From Planctomycetes bacterium GWF2_41_51 (GTDB lineage: Bacteria; Planctomycetota; Phycisphaerae; Sedimentisphaerales; UBA12454), in the NCBI GenBank assembly GCA_001825665.1, contig MHXZ01000087.1, positions 1 to 64,000 of the forward strand: a stretch of 64,000 nucleotides of DNA, given 5' to 3'. The notes under the pieces were generated by a model that saw nothing but the letters and a program-made list of their open reading frames with translations, had not been told where the DNA came from and made no database searches. The position numbers and the translations under genes are program-made. Positions 1-10,224 of this stretch are shown one piece after another. How positions within the stretch are numbered: position 1 is the stretch's first letter; each line of letters starts with the position of its first letter.

Positions 1-105
1 TGAAAGGAAAAAAGTTAATAGTAGAATGAGCGTAGTGGAGCCGAAAAAGCTCTCTTAGAAATGAACATCTTTTGTGCCATTCTTGCTGACGACATACAGT
101 AATAA

Positions 106-2475
106 TTAATAAACTATGTAGCAGCGAACTTGGTAAGAAGTGAATGTCTGACTAGCGATTTGTCCACTAGATAGTGCAACTGGAGCATAGAATTCAGCTC
201 CTTTAGTATTAGGCTTTAATTCCCGGCTGTAACCATTTAGGCCAGTTGTAATTGCAGCATTGAGAGAAATCTTGACTATTTGACTATTTAGCCGGTTTCT
301 TATCGAGACAACAAGATAGCTACCGTTATGTGAATGGGGAAATATCTTTGAATACACATCGCAAGCACCCCCACCAGTGAGTGTGGTTGTTACATAAGGA
401 CTTCCTAATGGTTTATTAAATAAATATTCTTCAAGACCTCTGTATTCCCTCATCATGGGGGTCATTATTGTGTTAATCTCCTGTTGTGTACACCAATAAT
501 GATTGTAAAAAATTTCTCCGTTGGTTCCGCAATTAATATTCGAATACATCATATTTCGTGATTCATTTGCAGTCGGCATACGATGAGTATCGTCGTCGTA
601 AAACTGGTCAACATACCACATGTATTTGGAATAAGCAGCCGCATAACTTTGGGCATCAATGCAACTGTCAAGATAAGTTCCGAGATTATTAAACTCGGGA
701 TCGCCTGCTCCAAGCGGGTAACGGTCAAACATCAAAATATCATAAGCATTTCTATAGTCTTCAGGTGCTTGGGCCAAAAGGTCGCCATAACAGAACGTTA
801 CACCCACAGGCTTTGATGTACGGTCCTTAACTGCGTTATATGCGGTTTCCATCAGTGCGACTGAAATACCATGCGTATTAGGTTCATCATACAAATAAAA
901 ACCATAACATGCAGGATGATTTTTGTAACTATCGACAAAAGCTCTAATAGCCGGTGCATCGACTGATTGTGCCGTTATATAGTCTCGATCAATTTCCACA
1001 AGCGCTTTCAATTCATTATTGTTAGCATTATCGAGATAAGTACCTAAATCCGAAGCCACGTCATCATAATATAAAACAATGGTATTCATGGTAGGAACAG
1101 TTCCGGGTGTCGATGTGTTCGCCGAATGGTCGAACCAACCTCTTGAAAGGCCGACTTTTGTCTCTGGGCCATATCCTGAGACTTGGAAATCATCCCAATA
1201 TGCAGTATAACCGCCGCTGGCAGCGATAAGTCCCGGGGCTCCGGAAGAGATAATATTGGTTGTATCAGTAAATGTAAGTGTTGCTACTGGTACAATTACA
1301 TAGGGATTTTTACCGTTTTCCCAAACTTTGCCTGTGAGAACAACAGATGAGCCAGAGGTTTCAACTTTCAACTGAAGCGTCCACTTTTCATTAGCTGAGA
1401 AAAGTGAACTTTTTGATGAAGTAGCTAATATTGTCTGGGTACCGCCTATGAATTTGGATAAACACCATTGCGTGGCGGCAGACGCATCGCCGCTTGATTT
1501 GAATCTTAAGCAATAGTAATTACTTCCGTCAACAATTCTTGCCCCGACACCAGTATACGTTGTGGTGGTGGAATTCCAGGTACTAATAGTCGTTTTAGCT
1601 GTAACGGTGTAATTCTCCCAAGTGCTGCTATCACTATCAGCAGGAGCATACGCTGCGACAGAACGTCCCGAATCACCAGCGTCTTGCATTTGATATCCCA
1701 AAACCTTAGTTGAAGATGTGAGAGTTGAACGATCGTCCCAATCCTCAGCTAAAGCATTATCGACAACTCCAAAAAAATCCTGGAAATATGTTTGGGCAAA
1801 ATGATCTACACTAAACTCATCCCAAGTACTTGTATAACCGCCGCTGGCTGCAGCAACTCCGCATTTTCCAGTAAGGAATGGATTTGTTGAATCCGTTGCG
1901 GTCACAGTTTTGAAGGGGGTATCAGAACCTGGATCTTGTGTATCCTGCCATATTGAAGCCGTAAGTACGACAGAGTTTCCGGAATTTTCCACCTGCAATT
2001 CTAAGTACCACATCTCACCTGCGGCAAACAGAGAAGTACTTGAAGAAGTTGCAAGAGGAGTTTCAGTACCGTTTACATATTTACTAATACGAAACTGCAT
2101 AGACATGGCAGAATCGCCGCTGGATTTGAAACGCACTACATAAAAGTTTTCACCATCCTGCATGCGTGCAGCGACACCTGTCCAGGTGGTTGTAGTGGAA
2201 TTCCATGTGCTTTGGGTTACTCTTGCCCCAACAGCATAATCCTTCCATTGAGAACATAAAGGCCAATTATAGACTCCTACTGAATCTCCTGCTGAACCAG
2301 AATCCACTAATTTATTGGTTTGTATTGAAATTCCTGCGCCACCGTAAGACCAGTTCGTCCAAGAACCCGGCAAGCCACTTGTTCCGGTGAACTGTTCAAC
2401 ATACGCCTCCGAGTAAGCTGAATTATACAAAACAGCACAAACCAATAAACATACGACCAACGTTAACTTTTTCAT
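106..2475 (-). CDS. secreted glycosidase-like protein with two ConA-like modules
   Basis: The 789-residue product begins with a signal peptide (MKKLTLVVCL, cleavage near the Ala-Tyr-Ser stretch around residue 20). I chose the ATG at 2475 over an upstream start because it has AAAGGA nearby and opens the signal peptide. Residues about 25-226 and 230-434 are two tandem beta-sandwich (ConA/LamG-like) modules, each with the pattern FxG...W..Y.V...WN-STTTT...WD-F-V. Residues about 440-789 look like a TIM-barrel glycosidase; the YLYDEPN motif (Asp530-Glu531) matches the DEP motif of the tandem genes at 20.5-26.2 kb. A catalytic role for Glu531 is inference and the substrate is unknown. It lies downstream of the broken URO-D and GH31 genes on the same strand, 463 bp away. 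Confidence 0.75.
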   Translation of the reverse strand: MKKLTLVVCLLVCAVLYNSAYSEAYVEQFTGTSGLPGSWTNWSYGGAGISIQTNKLVDSGSAGDSVGVYNWPLCSQWKDYAVGARVTQSTWNSTTTTWTGVAARMQDGENFYVVRFKSSGDSAMSMQFRISKYVNGTETPLATSSSTSLFAAGEMWYLELQVENSGNSVVLTASIWQDTQDPGSDTPFKTVTATDSTNPFLTGKCGVAAASGGYTSTWDEFSVDHFAQTYFQDFFGVVDNALAEDWDDRSTLTSSTKVLGYQMQDAGDSGRSVAAYAPADSDSSTWENYTVTAKTTISTWNSTTTTYTGVGARIVDGSNYYCLRFKSSGDASAATQWCLSKFIGGTQTILATSSKSSLFSANEKWTLQLKVETSGSSVVLTGKVWENGKNPYVIVPVATLTFTDTTNIISSGAPGLIAASGGYTAYWDDFQVSGYGPETKVGLSRGWFDHSANTSTPGTVPTMNTIVLYYDDVASDLGTYLDNANNNELKALVEIDRDYITAQSVDAPAIRAFVDSYKNHPACYGFYLYDEPNTHGISVALMETAYNAVKDRTSKPVGVTFCYGDLLAQAPEDYRNAYDILMFDRYPLGAGDPEFNNLGTYLDSCIDAQSYAAAYSKYMWYVDQFYDDDTHRMPTANESRNMMYSNINCGTNGEIFYNHYWCTQQEINTIMTPMMREYRGLEEYLFNKPLGSPYVTTTLTGGGACDVYSKIFPHSHNGSYLVVSIRNRLNSQIVKISLNAAITTGLNGYSRELKPNTKGAEFYAPVALSSGQIASQTFTSYQVRCYIVY

Positions 2476-2938
2476 ATTGCATCCTTTACAATAATGTGAA
2501 TATTGTGAAGCGGTCACAGTGTTCGCTTCAGCATTCGTGGAAAATTAAAGTTGTGAAATATCCAAGTTTGTGGCAGCAAGCAGCAAGTTCGATGTGACTA
2601 ATCCTAATTACTCACATAGAACTATAATTCTAAAGTGTCGAATTTAATCATATGCTAAAAAGTGTCTGTGTCAACAAAATTAGGCGGCAAATCATTTATT
2701 TTTAAAAAAAATAAAATAATATAGTATGTAAGAGGCCGAAGGTTCGATTCGTACATATCAAAAGATGAAAAGATGTTGGAAATATCTATGTGTGTAATGT
2801 ACTGATGCTGACGTTGTCCACATTGCGGATGTATGCTTTGGGCTAAGATAGCGTTACTACAGAAATGTTCGGAAAATAAAGGGAGTAATAAAATTTACCC
2901 CAGAAGTACATTATAAAGAGTTAAGTTTTGTAAAAAAG
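2476..2938. other. gene-free gap upstream of the two-module protein
   Basis: This 463-bp AT-rich stretch should hold the promoter of the downstream minus-strand gene, but I see no convincing -35/-10 pair. Around 2735-2760 there is a T-arm-like string (GGTTCGATTC) without a foldable tRNA. Around 2815-2840 a plus-strand frame reads CPHCGCMLWA, which resembles a transposase zinc ribbon, but it is bounded by stops. Confidence 0.4.
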
Positions 2939-3936
2939 TTATTCTACGGGAATGGGGTCACATAAAGCACTCAAATTTTCTTTAGGCGTATCTCTTGGGA
3001 TTTCACAACCTGCGTTCACAAAGTAAGGATTGCCAACTTTCTTATAGATATTTCTGAATTCTTGTTTAATTTTAGCAGGAGTCGAATTCAACGATGCTGA
3101 CAGGATCAAGATTACCCGCTAAAGTGACTTTTGAGCCCAAAACTTTACGTGCTTTTTCCAAATCTACCATACTGTCGCAATCAATGATATCGATTCCCAA
3201 TTGTGAAATAAAAGGCAATAAATGATTTATGTTGCCGCATATATGCAGCCTTGTAAAACCACCATTTTTATGAATTGCATCGATAAGTCGCTTCTCTTGC
3301 GGTAATATTAAATCTTCGTAAAGATCGGGGATACCTGGCTGGCGATAGCGTCACCTATGCCTATTGTGTCGCATCCATGCTTGATTTGAACCTGGCAAAA
3401 TCAATAGCAGCATTTACACATATTTCCATAAGTTCATTAACAAAGATTTTATCGTCTATTAAATCAATCAAAAAATTTTCTACACCTCGCAAATCCGCAG
3501 CTTCTGCCGCTGGACCTTCTACCCAGCCGGTGATTGAATATTTCTTCCATCCAAATTTTTTATATTCATCTATAACCTGAATCGCAGATTTTAACCTGGA
3601 TGATTTCAGAGGGTCAGGCTTATATAATAAATTAAGATTCTTTAAATCCCGCAGGGGGTGTTTTGTGCATTTGGGTACGGAATCTTCAATATATTCTATT
3701 TCTCCGCCAAATGCAGTCATTTCACGCCATGGATCCGACATAATATCCAATTGGTCGATACCAAAATCTTCAACTAATTTCTTATTTGCTTCAAACATCA
3801 CTTTATAGTTTGATGCAAAATCTGCATAGCTGCTATTTATGTATTTTGCTGCAAAATGCATAAGAATAGGTATCCTGGGCACATAGTCAACTTTTGATCC
3901 AGTTACCATCCCAACGTATCGTTCAAAGCTATTCAT
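2939..3936 (-). pseudogene. URO-D-fold methyltransferase-like gene broken by three frameshifts
   Basis: Read from ATG 3936 (MNSFERYVGM), the product follows a uroporphyrinogen decarboxylase (URO-D) superfamily protein of about 332 residues, the usual family length. Three frame changes are needed. The first is near 3385-3395, where the frame runs into a stop after DATQ while the next frame continues HGCDTIGIGDAIASQV. The second is near 3325-3335, continuing DLYEDLILPQEKRLIDAIH. The third is near 3085, continuing NSTPAKIKQEFRNIYKK to a stop at 2939. The zinc-type HICGN motif and the LAGNLDPV segment survive in the second and third pieces. The conserved full length suggests either recent decay or base-level sequencing error. 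It sits 40 bp downstream of the frameshifted GH31 gene. Confidence 0.75.
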
Positions 3937-3976
3937 GGTTAATTTCCTAATGAGACATATCTTCCGAGGCACTAGT

Positions 3977-6398
3977 CTATAATCTTTGAAATTCTACAGT
4001 ACCAGTTGACTTTTTTTCAATATTTATATTTGCTACAAATCCATCTTTAAATGGATACACCTTTTCCTCATCTGTTGAAAAACCTTTATAAGAAACCAAA
4101 TCATGCAGCACAATTTTGTAATCTCTTGAAATAGAAGATGGATTTTCTATTCTGACCTTTACCTCATTATTGGTCTTTACGTAACTTATTGTGCCAGACA
4201 GATCGGGATCTTCGTTAAACTGAAATTCACCAGCTTCATCAGGAAAAATATGTATAGTGTATTCGGTTTCAGGCTTATCATGGTTAAATTGGCATATTGA
4301 GCGAACAGGAATTATTGCGCCACATTTTATAAAAATAGGTAAACCGGAAGTCTCATAAAGAGGCGCATTAACCGCGTATCTTTTTTTAGGCCCTTGAAGA
4401 ATTTCGCCTGTTGCAAGATTCAACCACCGACCTTCAGGTAAATAAATTTCACGCTCATAACATCCCTCTTCGACAACGGGTGCCAACATAATCCAGGGGC
4501 CAATAAAAATCTGATCATCGATATCATATGTTTCAGGGTCATCAGTATTGTGCCAGTACATTGGTCTAAAGATGGGTTCGCCTGTCTTACTGCTATGTAC
4601 AGCCCACGAATATATGTAAGGAAATAATCGATAGCGCAGTTCAAGAAAATGTCTATAAATTTTTTCGACCTTCTTATTATAGTTCCATGGTAATCGTGGT
4701 GAGCCTTTGCCGTGGATTCGCGGTATGGGGAATAACAACATAGCGTGTGCTATTCGCCTAATAATATTATCATCTGTTTGTGTTAGAGCACAAGTATATA
4801 CGTGGTCTGGATTATTCTTGTCAAAGTTTGGAGTATCCTGGTCATAACAGACAAAACCGCCGAAATCCACGGTATTGAAGGGCATTCCGCTTGCAGAACA
4901 ATTTAGTGTCCATCGCAGATCTTCCCTTAAGCGTTCGGTACCAGGAGCTGTGTCGCCAGGCCAAGGCAATGTATGTCTCTGGGCGCCTATCCACCCGCCA
5001 CGAGATAAGACCAAATGTTTATTTTTACCTTCATCTGCCAAACCATCATAAAGCATTTTATTCCAAAGATGCCCGAAAAGATTTCGTGAAGGCAGACCCA
5101 CATCAAGTGTTCCATCTACACGTTCCCCATTGTCTGCCCACCAAATATCTATTCCTTCTCGAACACGCTTTCTATAATAGGTCCATATCCACTTTATTGC
5201 TTTCGGATTTGTGACTCTTTCAACAACTTGCTTTTCTCCAGACTCTCTCAAAAACCCGTTTTTAAGACCCTGCTCTAAAATTTCCCCAGTCCACATTTGA
5301 GTATTTAGATGAAGACATACATGGACGTTATGCTCTTTGACTTTTTTAACAAATTCAGCACCATTTTTAAAGCCTTTACCCCATTCGAGGTTTACACCCT
5401 CTCCGGCTTCAAGTCCCATAGTTACTCGACCGTCGCGCCAATATATATCACCGACAAGTACATCGAAAGGTACTTTTTCATTTCTCATTCTTTCGACGAT
5501 TTTGAGAATATCATCATCATTAGTAACTCCCGTAACCCAGGAAATCCAAAAGCCAAAATACCACTTAGGCGGCAGTGTCGCAAAACCGGTAATAGTGCAG
5601 TATTTGTGGGTAATTTCAGCAGGTGTTTCACCTGACAGAACGTAAAAATCCAAATTGCCCCCAGGCGTATGCAAAAACCACTTATCTGATGAGGCGCTAC
5701 CAAGGTCGAAGTAAACATGAGGATGTGGGTTATCCAATAGAAATCCGTAGCCTACAGGATTGATAAAATACGGGAAGGGAAATCCGCCATAGTCTCCGCG
5801 CAATCTGAAAACCTTAACAGAAAAAAGGTCGGCAGTTGAACCTCGCCTGTCAATTTTGGCAATTCGACCGCCGAATCCCCCAAAAGTGGTCATTTGGCCG
5901 TAAATCAAACTGTACTATTGTCTCCCTGTGCTGAGCTACGTCGCTCAACATAATTCCATTTTCAAGTGTGCTCAGCAGAACTACGCCTTTTGAATTTAAA
6001 ACCGACAGGCTAAAAGGTTTTTTTGCAATAAAAACGCGAAGTTTTTCTGTTGTTATAATTATACGATCATTTTCGTTGCTGATTGAATGAGGAACCGGTG
6101 CACCTTCATAGCGAATAATACCATACGGTCCATTCTCATCGAGGTGTAGGTCGTCCTTGGGGAATTTATTGTCAACATTGCCTAAAACACCCAGGGTAAT
6201 CCTCACAATATCAGCCGAAATAAAGCGAATTCTTAAAGAACTGTTTGATAGCTCAATGATCACGTCATTTGTAGAATCTTGAAGACCAACAAAATCGCCG
6301 GCTGGGACATAGTGACTAATATCCAATTCCACGTTCTCGTATGGACGAGTCCATGTAGCATCGGGATGTTTTCGTAATAGCATTTTTGACTTATTCAT
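3977..6398 (-). pseudogene. GH31 family alpha-glycosidase, one frameshift
   Basis: Two overlapping frames make one glycoside hydrolase family 31 protein. The first, from ATG 6398, gives about 173 residues of the N-terminal beta-sandwich ending NDHFWG. The second, ending at 3977, continues FGGRIAKIDRRGS and holds the catalytic barrel and C-terminal domains. The frameshift lies near 5880. Catalytic residues are present: the nucleophile Asp in WWADNGERVDG (residue 259 of the 643-residue downstream frame) and the acid/base Asp in WPGDTAPGT (residue 319). No signal peptide is visible. Families in GH31 include alpha-glucosidases and alpha-xylosidases; the substrate cannot be told from sequence alone. 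Apart from the frameshift every region of the family looks intact, so the gene may be functional if the shift is a sequencing error. Confidence 0.85.
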
Positions 6399-7108
6399 AT
6401 TTTCACATTATCACTGATAATATCATTATTTTTTACAATAAGTATTTGAGATATCTTAATTCAAATCATCGTTACGCAATTTGACAATTTATTTTACATA
6501 CTAAATTAGCCGTGTAATCAATATAATTGGTTTACTATATTGGTGCAACAAAAACATATTTATTTTTATTGGAATGTGAGTTTGGTCTCGTTTGGTTTTG
6601 GGAACAATGCGAAATATAGAAAATGCAAGAAAAATTTTTATCACAAAATGATAGGCGATATATTAGTAAAGACAAAAACTGCCTATTTTAGAAATGCTCC
6701 TGATGTCTTGTAAATCCTGGTGTCTGTAATTATTTTAGAAGAAAACTTATTTTTCTATTTATTGACAATTTATTTTCAGGCAGCCGGCCTATGAAATTAT
6801 TTTTTTATTCTTTGCCTAAGTAGTAAATGAGTTTGGATTGAATTACGATTTTAGGTGGTTTTTCATAACTCTAATTCTAGGTTGTCTAACGGGTGTTTTT
6901 GGTAGGTAATAGGTGCAATTTATGGACAAAGAGCATGTAGACGAAGAATTTGCAAAGGACTGATATATTTCACTCGGTATAGATGAAACAATACCAAAAA
7001 GTGAAAATGATACTCTTATGTAACAGAATTTTGTTGTCACAAGTTAAGTAATAGCAAATGGTTATGGTGAAGGAAATGTATGCCCGGCATGTTTTTTTTA
7101 AAAATAAC
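6399..7108. other. long intergenic region carrying a 44-bp shared element
   Basis: About 700 bp separate the divergent GH31 and LacI genes. The region is AT-rich and holds the 44-bp element at 6505-6548. The string TTGACAATTTATTTT occurs twice, at 6481-6495 and 6762-6776. I see no credible gene; the short minus-strand frame at 6843-7040 has no family character or ribosome site. The element points toward this empty stretch, which may mean that a target gene has been lost. Confidence 0.5.
6505..6548 (+). promoter_or_regulatory. 44-bp shared promoter/operator element, copy A
   Basis: This begins ATTAGCCGTGTAATCAATAT and ends GCAA at position 41-44 of the element. The first 14 bases have inverted arms ATTA/TAAT around a central CG, as in LacI-family operators. 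The same blocks at the same spacing recur at 19122-19165, 36150-36193 and 44269-44312. This copy differs from the others in having TGTAAT where they have TATAAT. It lies 107 bp upstream of the GH31 start but is oriented away from it. Confidence 0.75.
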
Positions 7109-7137
7109 TTGAAAAAAATACCTGTAGATAGTAAATT
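7109..7137 (+). promoter_or_regulatory. predicted promoter of the first LacI gene
   Basis: TTGAAA at 7109-7114 is separated by 17 bp from TAAATT at 7132-7137. Transcription would start near 7144, inside the paired palindromes that follow, which fits autorepression. Confidence 0.5.
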
Positions 7138-7145
7138 ACATTAGG

Positions 7146-7172
7146 TTTCACGTGAAAGTGTTTACGGTAAAC
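7146..7172. promoter_or_regulatory. paired palindromic LacI-type operators
   Basis: TTTCACGTGAAA at 7146-7157 is a perfect palindrome centred on CG. It is followed at 7160-7172 by the perfect palindrome GTTTACGGTAAAC. Both lie between the predicted promoter and the LacI start codon at 7203. A related palindrome (TTTAACGTGAAA core) lies upstream of the gene at 20497. Confidence 0.65.
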
Positions 7173-7202
7173 TTTACGCAGTTTGGCGTTTTTAAGGATT
7201 TT

Positions 7203-8243
7203 ATGGCTGCAACAATTAAGGACATTGCGAAAAAGATAGGAGTTACTCATACAACGGTTTCATTGGTACTAAACCGTAAAAACACTCCTGTAAGAATTTC
7301 AAAAGCCACAATAGACAAAGTTTTAGAAGCAGCTAAAGAATTAAATTATACACCGAATTCGGCCGCAAGACAGTTAGCTGGGGTTAGCAGCAAATTGATA
7401 GGTGCGATCATAGACAGTAAAGCTCCAACCATGTATTATGATTTTCTTTCAGGAATAGAAAGAGGATTAGCTTCAAATGGCTACAGATTTATGATAGGCC
7501 AATCTCATGGTGAATGGGAAAGAGTAAGAGCGTACATTGATGATTTTCACGCAAGAGGAATTGAAGGAGTTGTTTGCGTTTCTTATGACTATGACTTTGG
7601 AACAACAGCACAACAAATTGCAGAACAATTCGGGGATTTTAAAAACCTGATATTTTTGGGTGAACCAAAGATCGAAACAAACAATTATTGCTGTGTAATG
7701 GCTGATATAGAAAATGCCACTTATCAAGCAGTTACATATTTATTTAAGAACAAACGAAAAAATATAGGTATTATATTGACATCACATAAACTTCCTCTTT
7801 TAAAAAGGTTAAACGGATATAAAAGAGCGGTCAGTGATAATCAAAAAAAAATGGATGAAGAGCTAATCTTATGGACAGAGAATCCAGAAAAAGAAGATGT
7901 ATATCTCAATATTGACAAATTAAAACCGTTGGTTCTTGAATTCATTAAAAAAAAGAAAGTGGATGCTCTTATTTGCTGTAATGATTGTTTAGCCGCTATG
8001 TCAATTACAATTTTAAGAGAAAACGGTATTCGAGTGCCAAATGATATAGCAGTGATTGGATACGATAATACAGAATTATCAAAATATACTTATCCAACGT
8101 TAACTACGATAGACCAGCGAAGCGATGAAATGGCTAAACACGCAGTGAATATATTAATGAAAATGATAAATAAAGAGACAATTTTAGACGAGGAAAGAAA
8201 AAAAATAATTCAACCCAAGTTAATTATACGCAATTCGGCATAA
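7203..8243 (+). CDS. LacI-family transcriptional regulator
   Basis: The 346-residue protein has an N-terminal LacI helix-turn-helix (residues about 2-50, IKDIAKKIGVTHTTVSLVLN, then a hinge helix PNSAARQLAG) and a periplasmic-binding-protein-like effector domain (VDALICCNDCLAAM, VIGYDNTEL). I prefer ATG 7203 over the in-frame GTG at 7152: AAGGA stands just before it and HTH homology starts at once. The GTG lies inside the palindromic operator, which supports the downstream start. It is followed after 25 bp by secreted carbohydrate-binding proteins. It most likely controls itself and nearby sugar genes in response to a sugar ligand; the ligand is not predictable here. Confidence 0.9.
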   Translation: MAATIKDIAKKIGVTHTTVSLVLNRKNTPVRISKATIDKVLEAAKELNYTPNSAARQLAGVSSKLIGAIIDSKAPTMYYDFLSGIERGLASNGYRFMIGQSHGEWERVRAYIDDFHARGIEGVVCVSYDYDFGTTAQQIAEQFGDFKNLIFLGEPKIETNNYCCVMADIENATYQAVTYLFKNKRKNIGIILTSHKLPLLKRLNGYKRAVSDNQKKMDEELILWTENPEKEDVYLNIDKLKPLVLEFIKKKKVDALICCNDCLAAMSITILRENGIRVPNDIAVIGYDNTELSKYTYPTLTTIDQRSDEMAKHAVNILMKMINKETILDEERKKIIQPKLIIRNSA

Positions 8244-8268
8244 AAACAAGAAATTTTAAGGAGGGTTT

Positions 8269-9120
8269 ATGAAAAAAGTTATTTTAAGGTTTAATTTATG
8301 TATGATTATTTTGATGCTGCTGACAGGTTGTTTATGGGCGGGAACTTTTTCCTATACTCAGGATTTTAGCGGCTCAAATGGTGCTCAACCTGTCAATTGG
8401 GTCGTAGGCTATGGCAGCCTTTCCATCCAAAATAACACATACAAAGCGCCCTCGACGGATACTGAGCATCTCTCGTACTATAATGGAGCTGGAAGTAATT
8501 TATGGTCAAACTACACAGCTTCTTTATGGGTTTACAAAACAACAAGTTGGACAACAAATGCGAAAATAGACTTTCTTGATACGACGGGGATCGCGTTTCG
8601 TGTGCAAAACTCCAATAATTACTACTTTGCGGCATTACGAAAATTAGCGCATATGTACGATGGTAGATTATGTATCTATAAGGTTACACCGGAAGGTTCG
8701 GATCTTATTGGTTCAGTTAAGAGTAGATACCCGCTCAATTCTTATTATCAAGATGCCTGGTTTAAAATTACAGTAGAACTAAATGGTAATCAAATTACAG
8801 CCCGTTTTGTTGAACAGGGCTATGAATGGGACATTATTGGTGAAGTAACAGTAACCGACGACTCCTACTCGAATGGTACTGCTGGGATATACAGCATTTC
8901 TGTTAATGATGGTGCTGGCGGTTATCATTCTGCTGACGATCTGACGGTTAACGGGACAACAATCGAAAACTGCGATGATGTGGTCGCTCAATATAGTCCT
9001 GCAGGTGATTTTAATAATGATTGCAGGGTCGATTTCAAAGATGCGGCATCTTTAGCAAATAGCTGGCTGAATTGTATTCTGCCGGGTAATCAAGAATGTT
9101 CAACTCCGTGGAATAATTAG
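8269..9120 (+). CDS. secreted ConA-like protein with dockerin-like tail
   Basis: The 283-residue protein starts after a strong AAGGAGG site. Its leader (MKKVILRFNL...LLTGCLWAG) carries an LTGC lipobox, so it may be a lipoprotein, although cleavage after Trp-Ala by signal peptidase I is also possible. Residues about 28-230 form a ConA-like beta-sandwich of the same family as modules in the 2475, 10225, 21926 and 23955 genes (opening YTQDFSGSNG). The C-terminus has GDFNNDCRVDFKDAASLA, one calcium-loop dockerin-like repeat, then a Cys-rich end. Such tails recur in secreted proteins of Phycisphaerae. Role: probably carbohydrate binding or surface complex assembly; no catalytic residues are evident. 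Confidence 0.75.
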   Translation: MKKVILRFNLCMIILMLLTGCLWAGTFSYTQDFSGSNGAQPVNWVVGYGSLSIQNNTYKAPSTDTEHLSYYNGAGSNLWSNYTASLWVYKTTSWTTNAKIDFLDTTGIAFRVQNSNNYYFAALRKLAHMYDGRLCIYKVTPEGSDLIGSVKSRYPLNSYYQDAWFKITVELNGNQITARFVEQGYEWDIIGEVTVTDDSYSNGTAGIYSISVNDGAGGYHSADDLTVNGTTIENCDDVVAQYSPAGDFNNDCRVDFKDAASLANSWLNCILPGNQECSTPWNN

Positions 9121-9136
9121 GAAAAGGGAGGATTTT

Positions 9137-10159
9137 ATGAAAAGATTTATTTTTACCGTTCTATTATTGCTTTCGTTATCTATTCAAGCATTTGCAATTT
9201 ACAAAGATAATCCAAATACATTTTTAACTGCTGGTTTTGAAGGGCAGGGGGAAAATGCGAAAAAAATATTCTGGACAGCATTAAATCCTGATCTAATTTA
9301 TCCGGAGGCAAGCACATCTGATTCAACTGACAAATATTTAAAATACGATCCCAATATTGTAACGATAGTTCCTGGCAAATGGGGCAACGCTTTGGATGCA
9401 GGTTATTGCGCAGCAGCTAATTATGCGAATGAAGATGCCAACTGTTTTTCACTTGGCGTAAATCTTAATGCAGATAATTTTCTGATTGCCGACAGTTGTG
9501 ATTGTATGCTGCAGTTCTGGTGGAAACCTAATTTCCCAAGACCTGCCGCAGATGTTAATACGACTATTAGGATATGGCAATGGAAAAACAATGTGTCTGC
9601 AGCAACTTTTTATCTGGAATACCGCTACATCAGTAATCGATCAACCGTCGCTAATGCGGGCAAGGAATACTTGAACTTCAGAGCAGCAACCGGTGTTAGT
9701 ACTGGGGATTCCACGTCTTGCACGCCGACATTGGCTCCAAGTATAGATTTTGAAGGCTGGAATTTCGTATCGATCGGCTGGGAAAATATATCTACCGGTG
9801 GCGACCATACAAGTATCAAGGTCAATAATGACGCGAGAACAACCAATCCAGCGGCTCCGCTTCGGTGCATTAATTTTACAAAATATTGGCAATTTATGAA
9901 CGGCTATTTTGATGATATCAGGATTGTACGTGAATATATTCCACACTGGGAAATTGAACAGGACAGGCTTTTGGGCAGGGAGTTTACACCCAATCCTGGG
10001 CCAAGAACTTGTGCAGATGCTTTTGATATGGGATTTGGCAGCCCCAGAGATGTCAATAAAGATTGTAAAGTTGATTTTCAGGATTTTGCCGAACTTGCGA
10101 TTGGCTGGATGGAATGCGTAGATCCAGAGGTTGCCTTATGTTCTGAACCTTGGATTTAA
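9137..10159 (+). CDS. secreted LamG-like protein with dockerin-like tail
   Basis: The 340-residue product has a signal peptide (MKRFIFTVLLLLSLSIQAFA) after a GGGAGG ribosome site, 16 bp downstream of the previous gene, so the two are probably cotranscribed. The body looks like a LamG/ConA-type beta-sandwich (CMLQFWWKPNF, GWNFVSIGWENI, NGYFDDIRI). The tail DVNKDCKVDFQDFAELAIGW followed by MECVDPE...CSEPW matches the tails of the genes at 8269 and 23955. Sugar binding is inferred from the fold and neighbours; no enzyme motif is seen. Confidence 0.7.
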   Translation: MKRFIFTVLLLLSLSIQAFAIYKDNPNTFLTAGFEGQGENAKKIFWTALNPDLIYPEASTSDSTDKYLKYDPNIVTIVPGKWGNALDAGYCAAANYANEDANCFSLGVNLNADNFLIADSCDCMLQFWWKPNFPRPAADVNTTIRIWQWKNNVSAATFYLEYRYISNRSTVANAGKEYLNFRAATGVSTGDSTSCTPTLAPSIDFEGWNFVSIGWENISTGGDHTSIKVNNDARTTNPAAPLRCINFTKYWQFMNGYFDDIRIVREYIPHWEIEQDRLLGREFTPNPGPRTCADAFDMGFGSPRDVNKDCKVDFQDFAELAIGWMECVDPEVALCSEPWI

Positions 10160-10224
10160 ATAGAAAAATAAAGTGTAATATAAAAGCTTTTTATTAATTT
10201 TTTACTTTTTTGGAGGCAGGAAAA

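Noticed and set aside
1-105. Terminator for the first gene (GAGC/GCTC stem)
   Set aside because: The stem has four pairs and the T-run is about 30 bp away.
2735-2760. T-arm-like string GGTTCGATTC, possible tRNA 3' end
   Set aside because: The flanks give only three of five T-stem pairs and no acceptor or D-arm.
2811-2880. Zinc-ribbon-like reading CPHCGCMLWA (transposase relic)
   Set aside because: Only about 20 residues between stops, with no catalytic DDE motif nearby.
6843-7040. Minus-strand open frame of 65 codons
   Set aside because: No ribosome site, no family resemblance, and compositional AT bias alone explains it.
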